Source: Planctomicrobium sp.
GTDB lineage: Bacteria; Planctomycetota; Planctomycetia; Planctomycetales; Planctomycetaceae
Direction of reading: 5' to 3'
Assembly: GCA_018659505.1 (NCBI GenBank)
Contig: JABJMI010000463.1
Location: 1-9,482, forward strand
DNA: 9,482 bases
Part shown: in pieces, positions 1 to 6,975 of the stretch
How the letters are laid out: each line of letters starts with the position of its first letter
How positions within the stretch are numbered: the stretch's first letter is position 1
Translations under genes and position numbers: made by a program
The notes under the pieces: generated by a model
What the model was told of the DNA's origin: nothing
Database searches by the model: none
What the model saw: the letters and a program-made list of their open reading frames with translations, nothing else

Positions 1-1
1 G

Positions 2-1018
2 AAGGAGTTCGCGAGGCTCTTTGCCGATGATCCACGTCTTCATATCCCTTTTGTCGACGAGAAAAGATCAACCGATTCCGTGCTCACTATGGAATACATC
101 GACGGAGTCCGCATCGATGACCGCAATGAGCTCAAGGCGTTCGGTATCTACCCCAAGAAGATCGCTCAACAGGGTGCCGAGATTTTCATCAAGCAGGCAT
201 TCGATTTCGGGATCTTCCATGGTGATCCACATCCTGGAAACTTGAGAGTAGAGAAGAACGGAACAATTGCCTTGCTCGATTACGGCATGGTCGGATTCCT
301 TGAAGAGGAACGCCGTGAGCAACTGGTCGACCTATTGGTTTCCGTTGCCAGGCATGACGTTGAAGTCGCTGTTACAACAGTCTTGCGAATTGGAAAGCCA
401 TCACAAGCGGTTGAAAGGCCGTTGTTGCAATCCGACGTTCGCGACTTCATCGATGCCTATTACGGCGTTGATTTAGGGAAATTGAATATCGGTAGGCTGC
501 TGAATGATTTTGTCACCATCCTTTCGAATCACGGATTGAGATGCCCTGCTGATTTCATGTTGTTGATCCGAGCGATCATTACGTTAGAAGGGATCGGTCG
601 GCAACTTGATCCAGAGTTTAATCTCTCTTCAGTTCTAGCGCCTGCAATCGAAAAACTGGTCAAAAAGCGATATGACCCAAAGAGAATTGCGGAACGAGCT
701 ATTACAGACTTAAAGCAACTCCTGCGAACCGCTCATGACTTGCCGCTGCATCTCGGCAGGACGCTCAAAAAAGCGAGCGAAGATGACCTGAAAGTTCAAT
801 TCGAACACAAAGGGCTTGACCGCTTAATCAACGAATTCGACCGCTCAAGTAACCGCATTGTGGTTGGTCTCATCGTTTCATCATTAGTGCTGTCGACCTC
901 TTTAGTCATTCGAGTTTCATCGATTGAATCGATGTGGATTGCAGTCCCACTATTTATAGCGTCAGGGTTTCTGAGCCTATGGCTTGTATGGGGAATCTTA
1001 AGAAGCGGTCGCTTGTGA
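2..1018 (+). CDS. UbiB/ABC1 (ADCK-like) atypical kinase, C-terminal part
   Basis: This is the 3' part of a UbiB/ABC1/ADCK family gene. The reading frame is open from base 2, so the true start and the N-terminal KxGQ region lie outside the window. Visible motifs are EYIDGVRIDD, a catalytic loop FHGDPHPGN (about bases 215-241) with its Asp and Asn, and a DFG-equivalent LLDYGMVG (about 272-295). Two hydrophobic C-terminal segments (about 857-925 and 940-1003) would anchor the protein in the inner membrane, as in bacterial UbiB. Family members are ATP-binding atypical kinases/ATPases that support isoprenoid-quinone synthesis or lipid transport. Whether this one acts on ubiquinone or menaquinone cannot be told from the sequence. 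It ends at TGA 1016-1018 and converges with the TPR gene across the hairpin-rich spacer. Family assignment is firm; specific role is uncertain. Confidence 0.93.
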   Translation, partial: KEFARLFADDPRLHIPFVDEKRSTDSVLTMEYIDGVRIDDRNELKAFGIYPKKIAQQGAEIFIKQAFDFGIFHGDPHPGNLRVEKNGTIALLDYGMVGFLEEERREQLVDLLVSVARHDVEVAVTTVLRIGKPSQAVERPLLQSDVRDFIDAYYGVDLGKLNIGRLLNDFVTILSNHGLRCPADFMLLIRAIITLEGIGRQLDPEFNLSSVLAPAIEKLVKKRYDPKRIAERAITDLKQLLRTAHDLPLHLGRTLKKASEDDLKVQFEHKGLDRLINEFDRSSNRIVVGLIVSSLVLSTSLVIRVSSIESMWIAVPLFIASGFLSLWLVWGILRSGRL

Positions 1019-1121
1019 GATATTTGGTATAAATCGTTTAACGGCTAGCCGAAGGCGTCTGTTTTTAACTATAAACGTAACCGTTCACGATAAATTCAGA
1101 TGCTTCAAGTCGATAAGCTTT

Positions 1122-1139
1122 GTGCCGGAGGCACTTTTT
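1122..1139 (+). terminator. Possible intrinsic terminator after the UbiB-like gene
   Basis: A 5-bp GC-rich stem GTGCC/GGCAC with a GGA loop (1122-1134) is followed directly by TTTTT. It lies about 100 bases downstream of the UbiB-like stop codon in the correct orientation. The stem is short for a strong intrinsic terminator. Confidence 0.4.
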
Positions 1140-1189
1140 GTAAAAGCCTTGGGATTTATCCCGAGGAAGGCGAGCCCTCCCGTTTTGCT

Positions 1190-1204
1190 CGTCACGGAGT
1201 GACG
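1190..1204. repeat. Perfect 6-bp stem-loop with GGA triloop
   Basis: CGTCAC and GTGACG flank the loop GGA. It is one of the series of triloop hairpins inside the inverted-repeat element. A second structure lies just upstream: GGGAT/ATCCC (1151-1162), nested inside GCCTT (1146-1150) and AAGGC (1167-1171). Confidence 0.55.
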
Positions 1205-1257
1205 GTTTGAAGGGAACAAAGAACGTCTGCAATACTCATCGTCTTTTAGCACAGATA

Positions 1258-1270
1258 GTCGCTTCGCGAC
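1258..1270. repeat. Triloop hairpin GTCGC-TTC-GCGAC
   Basis: A perfect 5-bp stem with a TTC loop. The same stem recurs at 1327-1339 with a TCC loop, so the two are near-identical 13-base units 69 bases apart in the same orientation. Confidence 0.55.
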
Positions 1271-1294
1271 AGAAAGAGTGGGGGGCAAATTCGA

Positions 1295-1314
1295 CCCTGC
1301 GTTGAAACGCAGGG
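1295..1314. repeat. Perfect 8-bp stem-loop CCCTGCGT-TGAA-ACGCAGGG
   Basis: The longest perfect stem in the element, with a TGAA loop, placed between the two GTCGC/GCGAC hairpins. It is not followed by a T-run on either strand, so a terminator role is not supported for this hairpin alone. Confidence 0.6.
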
Positions 1315-1319
1315 CTACC

Positions 1320-1339
1320 AAATAAAGTCGCTCCGCGAC
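1320..1339 (-). terminator. Possible intrinsic terminator after the TPR gene (minus strand)
   Basis: On the minus strand, GTCGC-GGA-GCGAC (1339 to 1327) is followed by TTTATTT (1326 to 1320). It lies about 115 bases downstream of the TPR gene's stop codon. With the hairpin at 1122-1139 it could give the convergent pair a terminator for each direction. The stem is short and the T-run is interrupted. Confidence 0.35.
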
Positions 1340-1453
1340 AATCAATTGCTCAATCAGACTTTTAAATCATGGTATCCCCGTGAGCGGTAAACAATAAACT
1401 TTGACGCCTCCGGCTTGCCGTTAAACTAAAAAACTTGTGAACTGGTTCATGTC

Positions 1454-2392
1454 TCAAGCCTTGTTTTGAATTTTCTCTTCATGCTTTTTGATCTCGTCGG
1501 TTTTCTCTTTCAACTTTTCAAGTCGCAGTAGAAAGCGACGAAACGCCGACTGGTATTCAACCTGCTCCTGTGCCCAATGTGTGCTGTTCTTTTCTTCAGT
1601 CATCAGCCGAGTGATCCCAAGAACTGCTGGGGAAAGTTCTTCTTTAATTTGAGCCAGCAAATCAATCGCAAGTAGTTCAGACTCCTTCGCCAACTTATGA
1701 ACAGTATCTCGATCCTCGAAGCGTTCTTGTGGAGTGAGCTCTATCTTTTTTTCTTCTATCTGATTTTTCTTTTCGACTTCGTCCATATTCACCAGACGTC
1801 CGAATGGGTCTCGTGACTGCTTGAGTTGGTAGGAAGCCTCTTCTGCTTTTTTTAACCCCTTTTGTGCTTTCTTGAAATCAGGTCTTACTTCCAGAGCTTT
1901 GCGGAATTGGGTGATTGCCTGTGTATGATTTTTCATCTCGAGCAGCACATTCCCCAAGTTCGAGATCGCTTCGACGAATTCGGGCTTCAGTCGAATCGCT
2001 TCTTTGTAAGCAGAAACTGCCATCGCAAGGTGATTCAATCCACGCTCAGCGATTCCTAAATTGTAATAGGTCTCGGGGCAGCGGCGATCTTTGCCTAACG
2101 CTTGCCGAAGGGTCTTGACTGCCTCTTTGAAATCTTTCTTTTTATTCAGAGCAGCGCCCGAGTTGATGAGAGCACCGACATTTTTAGGGTCGAGAACGGA
2201 AACCCGTTTATACAATGAAGCAGCCCTCTCGTAGTCTTTAACGATGAAGCAGAGACCCGCGAGTGTTTCGTGTGCCTCTGTGTGCGTCTCATCGACTTTG
2301 ATCGCCTCTTCCAAATGTTCGATTGCGACATCGACATTCTTATCTTTCAAAGAAGCTTTCGCATTTTCGAGCAGGGCATCAGCTGTGGCCAT
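1454..2392 (-). CDS. TPR protein with C-terminal coiled-coil region
   Basis: A 312-residue cytoplasmic-looking protein with no signal peptide or membrane segment. Residues 3 to about 172 form about five tandem tetratricopeptide repeats with the expected Ala, Gly and Pro spacing, for example ETYYNLGIAERGLNHLAMAVSAYKEAIRLKP in substance and then AISNLGNVLLEMKNHTQAI. The C-terminal 130 residues are rich in Lys, Glu, Gln and Leu, probably helical or coiled-coil, ending in EKIQNKA. TPR arrays mediate protein-protein interaction; the partner cannot be inferred here. The ATG at 2390-2392 is supported by a GAGGTG Shine-Dalgarno sequence five bases upstream. The gene stands alone, 259 bases downstream of rnc on the same strand, and converges with the UbiB-like gene. 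The fold is clear, the function unknown. Confidence 0.88.
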   Translation of the reverse strand: MATADALLENAKASLKDKNVDVAIEHLEEAIKVDETHTEAHETLAGLCFIVKDYERAASLYKRVSVLDPKNVGALINSGAALNKKKDFKEAVKTLRQALGKDRRCPETYYNLGIAERGLNHLAMAVSAYKEAIRLKPEFVEAISNLGNVLLEMKNHTQAITQFRKALEVRPDFKKAQKGLKKAEEASYQLKQSRDPFGRLVNMDEVEKKNQIEEKKIELTPQERFEDRDTVHKLAKESELLAIDLLAQIKEELSPAVLGITRLMTEEKNSTHWAQEQVEYQSAFRRFLLRLEKLKEKTDEIKKHEEKIQNKA

Positions 2393-2397
2393 CTTGG

Positions 2398-2403
2398 CAC
2401 CTC
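2398..2403 (-). promoter_or_regulatory. Ribosome binding site of the TPR gene
   Basis: GAGGTG on the minus strand, five bases upstream of the ATG at 2390-2392. It supports the chosen start. Confidence 0.65.
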
Positions 2404-2529
2404 ATCGCATGAAGAGAATTCGATTAAAAACTGGTAGCCCAGGCAATTATTTATCGTGCTTCATAAACAGAATCGTCTCAACAGGATCATCTATTGATAT
2501 TAGGCTGTCCGCACGTTCAGAATATAACA

Positions 2530-2548
2530 GCGTTCATTGATAGAACGC
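2530..2548 (-). other. Stem-loop between rnc and the TPR gene
   Basis: GCGTTC and GAACGC form a 6-bp perfect stem around a 7-base loop, about 104 bases downstream of the rnc stop codon. No T-run follows on the minus strand, so it is not a convincing intrinsic terminator. Otherwise the 259-base spacer shows no gene and no clear promoter. Confidence 0.3.
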
Positions 2549-2651
2549 AAACCTAATTGCTTTGCACAGGACGTACCCCAAGTGGCTGAATTTTCTGCAT
2601 GAAGAATCGAACAGTCAACGAGTTCAAAAAGGTCGAACTTGCCAAATGAAG

Positions 2652-3389
2652 TCAGTACGAGAATTCAGCAGGATGCGGGACATCTTCTCCATCGAGTTGT
2701 GAAATCGCATTGTGGGCGGCTCTTTGTTCCGCGATCTTTTTACTCGGTCCCCACGCAGCTGGGAATTCCTCTTCACCAACTGTTGCGACCACTTGGAAAA
2801 ACTTGGAATGGTCTGGTCCCTCTTCATTCAGCACACGATAAGCTGGAGCTTCGCCTGTGCTCTTTTGAATTCGTTGTTGAAAGAGGCTTTTATAATTCAC
2901 GCCGACAGAGGATTCAGCAGCTCGTGTTATTTCGATTTGAATCACACGGATAATAAATTCTTTGGCGGCAGCGTATCCAGAATCAAGATAGATACCACCA
3001 ATGATTGCTTCGAACGCGGTCGCGAGTACAGAACCAGGAATCACAGAACTGGTTGTGATTCCCTTGCCCAAGACTAGAAATTGTTCAAGCTTCATTCTTT
3101 TCACAATGCGGGCACAGGTCGCTCTACTGACTACGACAGATTTAATTCGCGTCAGCTCCCCTTCGGAGCCTTCTGGAAATTGCTCATAGAGCGCTTCGCA
3201 AACAGCAGCCCCGAGAATGGCGTCTCCCAAAAACTCCATCCGTTCATTCGATTCCAAGCGAGTTCGAGCTGCCGAAGCATGAGTCAGGCAACGCAGAAGA
3301 TGCTTCTTGTCTTGAAACGAATACTGTATCACCTCTTGGCAATGCAGGAGTTGATCCGGTGTAGGTTCATCAGGGATTGGAGACGACAT
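2652..3389 (-). CDS. rnc: Ribonuclease III
   Basis: A 245-residue RNase III of normal bacterial length. It cleaves double-stranded RNA in rRNA maturation and mRNA turnover, using Mg2+. The N-terminal nuclease domain (about 15-155) carries the signature NERMEFLGDAIL, with Glu49, Glu52 and Asp56 at the positions of E. coli Glu38, Glu41 and Asp45, and GELTR (77-81). A double-stranded RNA binding domain follows (about 164-232): NYKSLFQQRIQ, YRVLNEEGPDHSKFF and SKKIAEQRAAHNAI. In the second acidic motif, usually LADxxEAxIG, the protein reads LATAFEAIIG: Glu127 is kept, but the Asp position (E. coli Asp114) is Thr124, codon ACC at 3018-3020. The ATG at 3387-3389 has no evident Shine-Dalgarno sequence. 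Identity is secure; catalytic competence is slightly uncertain because of Thr124. Confidence 0.95.
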   Translation of the reverse strand: MSSPIPDEPTPDQLLHCQEVIQYSFQDKKHLLRCLTHASAARTRLESNERMEFLGDAILGAAVCEALYEQFPEGSEGELTRIKSVVVSRATCARIVKRMKLEQFLVLGKGITTSSVIPGSVLATAFEAIIGGIYLDSGYAAAKEFIIRVIQIEITRAAESSVGVNYKSLFQQRIQKSTGEAPAYRVLNEEGPDHSKFFQVVATVGEEEFPAAWGPSKKIAEQRAAHNAISQLDGEDVPHPAEFSY

Positions 3390-3585
3390 GGTTACAGCGA
3401 TAGGTGGAATTGATCAAAGAAAGATACGGGCGGGATAATCAAAAATACTGAATGCTTCTGATGATAATGAACTCTCAAAGGCATTAGAGCGATCTTCATA
3501 ACGATGTTTGGGTTCTGTCTCGTGGCATGGCAGTGTCTATGGGGTGAAAGGCGCCCTTCGCGGACACGCAGTAGTGCAGGGTACT

Positions 3586-4032
3586 CTAGTCAGTGGGAAG
3601 GATCATTTCTGCCTGCCAGTACTCTTTCAATTCTTCGACGAGTTCAACAAATCTTTGCATGTCGACCGGTTTCACCAAATACCCTTGAACATTTAAAGAG
3701 GAGAATTGCTGAGCCCCCTCTTGTCCCATTTCTCCGGTCATTATGACGACTGCCAGGTTTCTCAAATGGTCCACTCCGCGAACACGTTCCAGGATTTCTT
3801 TTCCGCTCATCTGAGGTAGATTCAGGTCTAATAACACCAGATCAGGTCGAGGAGCTAAAGCAAATCGCTGTTCCTGAAACAGAAAGTGATACGCATCAAG
3901 ACCATCTGTCATCCAAGTCAGTCGATGTTTGATGCCACTGCGATTCAATGCTCCAATCGCAAATTTTGCAGCTACGAGACTGTCTTCAACCAGGAGGATT
4001 TCCATGGGACGACCGATAGCGGTTTGAAACAT
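3586..4032 (-). CDS. Single-domain response regulator, Rcp1-like receiver
   Basis: A 148-residue protein made almost entirely of one CheY-like receiver domain, with no output domain. Expected residues are present: acidic pair Glu16-Asp17 in EILLVEDS, phosphoacceptor Asp69 in DLVLLDLNLPQMSG, Thr99 in VVIMTGE and Lys121 in YLVKPVD. The APRPDLVLLDLNLP core and the aromatic tail EYWQAEMILP resemble the Rcp1 subfamily, whose members take phosphate from phytochrome-like or hybrid histidine kinases. No kinase is in the window, so the partner is unknown. The ATG at 4030-4032 has GAGGAG six bases upstream, favouring it over the internal Met10. It begins 52 bases after the helicase stop codon on the same strand, so co-transcription is possible. 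Confidence 0.92.
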   Translation of the reverse strand: MFQTAIGRPMEILLVEDSLVAAKFAIGALNRSGIKHRLTWMTDGLDAYHFLFQEQRFALAPRPDLVLLDLNLPQMSGKEILERVRGVDHLRNLAVVIMTGEMGQEGAQQFSSLNVQGYLVKPVDMQRFVELVEELKEYWQAEMILPTD

Positions 4033-4038
4033 TGCAGG

Positions 4039-4044
4039 CTCCTC
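4039..4044 (-). promoter_or_regulatory. Ribosome binding site of the response regulator
   Basis: GAGGAG on the minus strand, six bases upstream of the ATG at 4030-4032. It decides between this start and the internal ATG nine codons further in. Confidence 0.7.
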
Positions 4045-4084
4045 AGTGGAGTCGAGACTGTCGCTGCATCCTCGAAGTCACGAC

Positions 4085-5329
4085 TTAATCTAGATCTTCA
4101 AAAATTGCATCCCACTCTGATTCAGAAGAAGGTGTTGGCTCAAACGCTTCATTCTCTTGAACCGTTTTCACTTCCTTGGCTGCAAAAGCATCAATACCAT
4201 CGAATTGATATTCTTGAAGAAGTTTATTGATCCGAATTTCAATCTTTGTCAGTTCCCCTCCTTGTTCGGGCGTGACAAAGGTGAAAGCTCTGCCATCAGA
4301 ATCGGAGGACATCCGACCAGTTCGTCCGACTCGGTGGATGTAATCGTCTGAACCTTCTGGGATATCGTAGTTGATGATATGAGAGATGCCAGAAATATCT
4401 ATGCCGCGACCGACAATATCAGTGGCAATGACCAGGCGTGCTTCCCCTGCCCGAAGTTTACCGATCACTTGATCTCGCTTCCGTTGTGGGAGATCGCCAT
4501 GGATCGCGACAACATCGGGAAGCTTTCGCTTGATTTTTTCGTAGATGTCGTTTGCACTTCTTTTTGTGCGACAGAAAACAATGGCTTGAGATGGACGCTC
4601 TTGAACGAGGAGTTTTATCAGGAGATTAAACTTATTATGCCGTTCAACTGTGCAATAAAATTGCTCAATCGTTTCCACCACAACGTGATCCTCAGAGAGA
4701 TCAACTCGCACCGGGTTCGTCATGAAGCGGTCAGCCAGACGTTGAACCTCTTCTTCGAGTGTGGCTGAGAGCAGTAATGTTTGGTGTTCGCTGGAGCAAG
4801 AACGAAGGATTCTCTCGATATCTTTTCGAAAACCAATATCGAGCATTCGATCCGCTTCGTCTAAAACGATCGTACTGATTTTATTAAGGATGAGAACCTT
4901 CCGTTGAATCAAATCGATGATTCGTCCGGGGGTCCCGATGACGACCTGCGGGCAACGCTCCAATCCTTTAATCTGTGGTCCAAGGGGGCGCCCTCCAACA
5001 ACCAAAACTGTCTCACAAGGCGATCCTCCTGCCAACAATCGAAATTCCCGATCGACTTGTTCGCTCAATTCTCGAGTCGGAGCAAGCACCAATGCTTGAA
5101 CATGCTCGGCTCGGGCTTTCAGTTTCTGCAAGACTGGTAAGGCAAATGCAGCTGTTTTCCCGGTGCCTGTTCGCGCTTGACCAATGCAGTCTACACCTGT
5201 CACCGCGACTGGAATAAATTCTTGCTGAATGGGTGTCGGTGCTTCAAAACCAAGGGATTTGACTGTGTTTAACAGTTGCGCATTCAATCCAAGAGAGTCA
5301 AAAGATGTCACTGTTTCCGTGGATGTCAT
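4085..5329 (-). CDS. DEAD-box ATP-dependent RNA helicase
   Basis: A 414-residue DEAD-box helicase with every core motif. These are the Q motif (Phe10 and PTPIQQ, 31-36), motif I ARTGTGKT (52-59), Ia PTREL (84-88), Ib TPGR (133-136), II DEAD (157-160) and III SAT (188-190). Then come [22 protein letters not shown] and [10 protein letters not shown]. It unwinds or remodels short RNA duplexes using ATP, in roles such as ribosome assembly, RNA decay or cold adaptation. There is no long basic or RNA-binding C-terminal extension of the DeaD type. Instead the tail is short and acidic ([10 protein letters not shown]), so this is a minimal RhlE/CshA-like enzyme. The ATG at 5327-5329 lacks a clear Shine-Dalgarno sequence. 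It heads a possible two-gene unit with the response regulator. Family is certain; the particular subfamily is not. Confidence 0.95.
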   Translation of the reverse strand: MTSTETVTSFDSLGLNAQLLNTVKSLGFEAPTPIQQEFIPVAVTGVDCIGQARTGTGKTAAFALPVLQKLKARAEHVQALVLAPTRELSEQVDREFRLLAGGSPCETVLVVGGRPLGPQIKGLERCPQVVIGTPGRIIDLIQRKVLILNKISTIVLDEADRMLDIGFRKDIERILRSCSSEHQTLLLSATLEEEVQRLADRFMTNPVRVDLSEDHVVVETIEQFYCTVERHNKFNLLIKLLVQERPSQAIVFCRTKRSANDIYEKIKRKLPDVVAIHGDLPQRKRDQVIGKLRAGEARLVIATDIVGRGIDISGISHIINYDIPEGSDDYIHRVGRTGRMSSDSDGRAFTFVTPEQGGELTKIEIRINKLLQEYQFDGIDAFAAKEVKTVQENEAFEPTPSSESEWDAIFEDLD

Positions 5330-5356
5330 TGAAGATTTTTGTCAGGAGTAATAACG

Positions 5357-5384
5357 ATTCTAGGAGTTTTGTCGTTCACAACAA
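5357..5384 (-). promoter_or_regulatory. Candidate promoter of the helicase gene
   Basis: On the minus strand, TTGTTG (5384-5379) and TAGAAT (5362-5357) are separated by 16 bases, close to sigma-70-type spacing. The -10 matches 5 of 6 and the -35 only 3 of 6. It ends 27 bases upstream of the start codon. This is a weak match found by eye. Confidence 0.25.
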
Positions 5385-5487
5385 TTTACAAACCAATGTC
5401 ACGAAACCGCTGCAACAGAGCCCCGCACCGGAATTGTACAGTCGATGAATTTTTTTAGCTACGGAGCGAGTTTTTCGGGCTATATTT

Positions 5488-5499
5488 CAACACGTGTTG
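5488..5499. promoter_or_regulatory. Perfect 12-bp palindrome in the divergent promoter region
   Basis: CAACACGTGTTG is its own reverse complement. It lies in the 201-base region between the divergent helicase and zinc-ribbon genes, 31 bases upstream of the latter's start and just after a TATATT hexamer (5481-5486). The placement suits a dimeric regulator's operator. No regulator gene is visible, so this is inference. Confidence 0.35.
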
Positions 5500-5530
5500 C
5501 GTTTAAGAAGCTCCTCTCCTTCAAAACTTC

Positions 5531-6901
5531 ATGATTAGTATGTCAGAAACGGTCACCGAAAAAAAAGAACTGCAGGATGTGCAGGATCGTTTAATGGAGA
5601 TGCTCGACTCGGTCTGTCTTGACCCCGATGCGACTCCGAAGGATCGACCGGCACCACGAAATAAAAAGAACAGCCAAGAGACTGATGGGGGTGCTAAGTC
5701 TCCAAATGGTTCGAGGGTCAAAATATGCCCGAATTGTAAATCCGATGAGCCATGGGGAGATAGTTCATGGTGTCCGAGTTGTGGTTATTATCCTTCTCTG
5801 AAAAGAAAAGTTTTTTCTGATGAATTAGCCGAAAGTGAAGTTGAAGTCGAGGAAGAAGACCTCGATCTCACAACTATGGCGACGATGGTTCCAACCTGGA
5901 TCTACTGGCTTTCGGGGGGACTCATCTTTCTGTTGATCGAAAGTCTGGCAATCCGTTGCCTGATACCAAGACTGGCACAACGCTCACCGCTTGCGATCGT
6001 GCAAATTCTAATTGGTTTAAATGTCCTCGGAATCGCACACATCCGGGCATATTTCATCGCTGCCCAAGAAGATGAAAACCTCAATATCATCGCGATCCTT
6101 TGGAGACCTTTCGATATTTGGAAGACGGTCATCACTCAGATGCCAAGGGTCCGCAAAACGATATATGCAGGAACATGGGGCTTAGCTGCGGTGCTATTCG
6201 CAATCGCCTTTATCGGAGTCGATTACCTCAGCGTGATGACAGCTGCCACAGCTGAACGACGCAAGCCAGCGAATCCAATGAAAACTGTGCTCTCTGTTGC
6301 CAGTAAAATGGCTGCGGTCACTCCGGCATCTCAAGGAGGAGGAGGGGCACCTGACAACATCGGAGATGCGATAGAAGGTTTCGCTGGTGATGATTTATTA
6401 GGTACCGTTCTCGACGCCGGGAAAGCAGAAGAAGATCCACTCGAAGACGCCGCTGAGGACTACGAGGGATCTTCCAGCACTTCGACTGCTGGAGGTAAGA
6501 AGAACGACAATGAAGAGGAGCAAATTGAGCGTGATATCATCTGGTCTTCTGATTCAGCTGGGGAGAGCAAAGAATTTGATAACGAATATTTGGTGATCGG
6601 ATATATGACCAACGCCTCTGGTCAGCTGCGGTCGTTGCTTCTCGCGGAAACGCTGAAGGAAACAGGAGCTGTTCGATACGCAGGGAAGTACTCAATCAAC
6701 ACGATCGACAAAAAATTCATCAACAAATTGCAGCTACAATTAGAGAAGTATCGCTCCCGCCACCCAGCGATGAAAACTCCCTACATCGCCAAATGGACTG
6801 CTCCGTATGTTCTAGTCAAGATCGTCCACAATGGAATCAGCCCTGATGGCAGAATCCAAGAAGGTCACATACTTTACTACCAGAACAAACCACCAAGGTA
6901 G
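5531..6901 (+). CDS. Zinc-ribbon membrane protein of unknown function
   Basis: A 456-residue protein I do not recognise. After a polar N-terminus, residues 66-84 form a zinc ribbon CPNC-x11-CPSC (Cys66, Cys69, Cys81, Cys84). An acidic stretch (about 98-112) precedes three predicted membrane helices (about 123-145, 153-177, 211-233). A glycine-rich then strongly acidic low-complexity linker (about 275-345) leads to a compact C-terminal domain (about 350-456), including EYLVIGYMTNASGQLRSL and a basic YRSRHPAMKTPY segment. Putting the zinc ribbon and the C-terminal domain on opposite faces of the membrane would fit three helices, but orientation is unproven. The ATG at 5531 is used; a second in-frame ATG at 5540 is equally possible, and neither has a Shine-Dalgarno sequence. 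It is divergent from the helicase and convergent with the secreted-protein gene. Long clean reading frame and domain structure make it a real gene. Confidence 0.85.
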   Translation: MISMSETVTEKKELQDVQDRLMEMLDSVCLDPDATPKDRPAPRNKKNSQETDGGAKSPNGSRVKICPNCKSDEPWGDSSWCPSCGYYPSLKRKVFSDELAESEVEVEEEDLDLTTMATMVPTWIYWLSGGLIFLLIESLAIRCLIPRLAQRSPLAIVQILIGLNVLGIAHIRAYFIAAQEDENLNIIAILWRPFDIWKTVITQMPRVRKTIYAGTWGLAAVLFAIAFIGVDYLSVMTAATAERRKPANPMKTVLSVASKMAAVTPASQGGGGAPDNIGDAIEGFAGDDLLGTVLDAGKAEEDPLEDAAEDYEGSSSTSTAGGKKNDNEEEQIERDIIWSSDSAGESKEFDNEYLVIGYMTNASGQLRSLLLAETLKETGAVRYAGKYSINTIDKKFINKLQLQLEKYRSRHPAMKTPYIAKWTAPYVLVKIVHNGISPDGRIQEGHILYYQNKPPR

Positions 6902-6957
6902 ATTGCTTTCTTTGAATCTGCGCAGTGCAACTATTCGCTGTGGTTGAATGATACCTG

Positions 6958-6975
6958 TTATTCATCTTATTCATC
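6958..6975. repeat. Tandem 9-bp duplication spanning a stop codon
   Basis: TTATTCATC occurs twice with no spacer. On the minus strand it reads GAT GAA TAA GAT GAA TAA, so the secreted-protein gene ends in Asp-Glu-stop and an identical in-frame Asp-Glu-stop follows. The first stop is 6967-6969. Confidence 0.8.

Larger units (their letters stand above)
1036..1426. repeat. Hairpin-rich intergenic element bounded by a 24-bp inverted repeat
   Basis: This fills most of the 435-base gene-free stretch between the convergent UbiB-like and TPR genes. Bases 1036-1059 and the reverse complement of 1403-1426 match at 22 of 24 positions. The similarity resumes further in: 1080-1089 (ACCGTTCACG) against the complement of 1379-1388 (9 of 10). 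The interior holds at least five short stem-loops, several sharing a 5-bp stem and a GGA, TCC or TTC triloop (1122-1134, 1190-1204, 1258-1270, 1327-1339), plus a perfect 8-bp stem at 1295-1314. This resembles a REP/MITE-like dispersed intergenic repeat. No transposase and no obvious target-site duplication flank it. I found no credible coding sequence. Its repeat status in the genome is inferred. Confidence 0.65.

Noticed and set aside
1085..1345. An 86-codon minus-strand open reading frame within the hairpin-rich element
   Set aside because: It runs through the hairpins, including the repeated GTCGC/GCGAC units, has no ribosome binding site or domain signal, and is best explained as translation of repeat DNA.
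1036..1426. A complete insertion sequence
   Set aside because: Only 391 bases, no transposase reading frame, and no matching direct repeat in the bases immediately outside the arms.
2639..3413. Several plus-strand frames opposite rnc
   Set aside because: They are antisense to a clear RNase III with both expected domains and show no motif of their own.
3533..3567. Possible terminator stem GTGTC/GACAC downstream of the response regulator
   Set aside because: The stem is only five base pairs around a large, imperfectly paired interior, with no T-run on the minus strand.
3390..3585. A promoter for rnc in the upstream spacer
   Set aside because: TTGAGA occurs, but no -10-like hexamer lies at acceptable spacing.
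4379..4768. A 129-codon plus-strand frame opposite the helicase
   Set aside because: It lies within the fully motif-supported helicase gene on the other strand.
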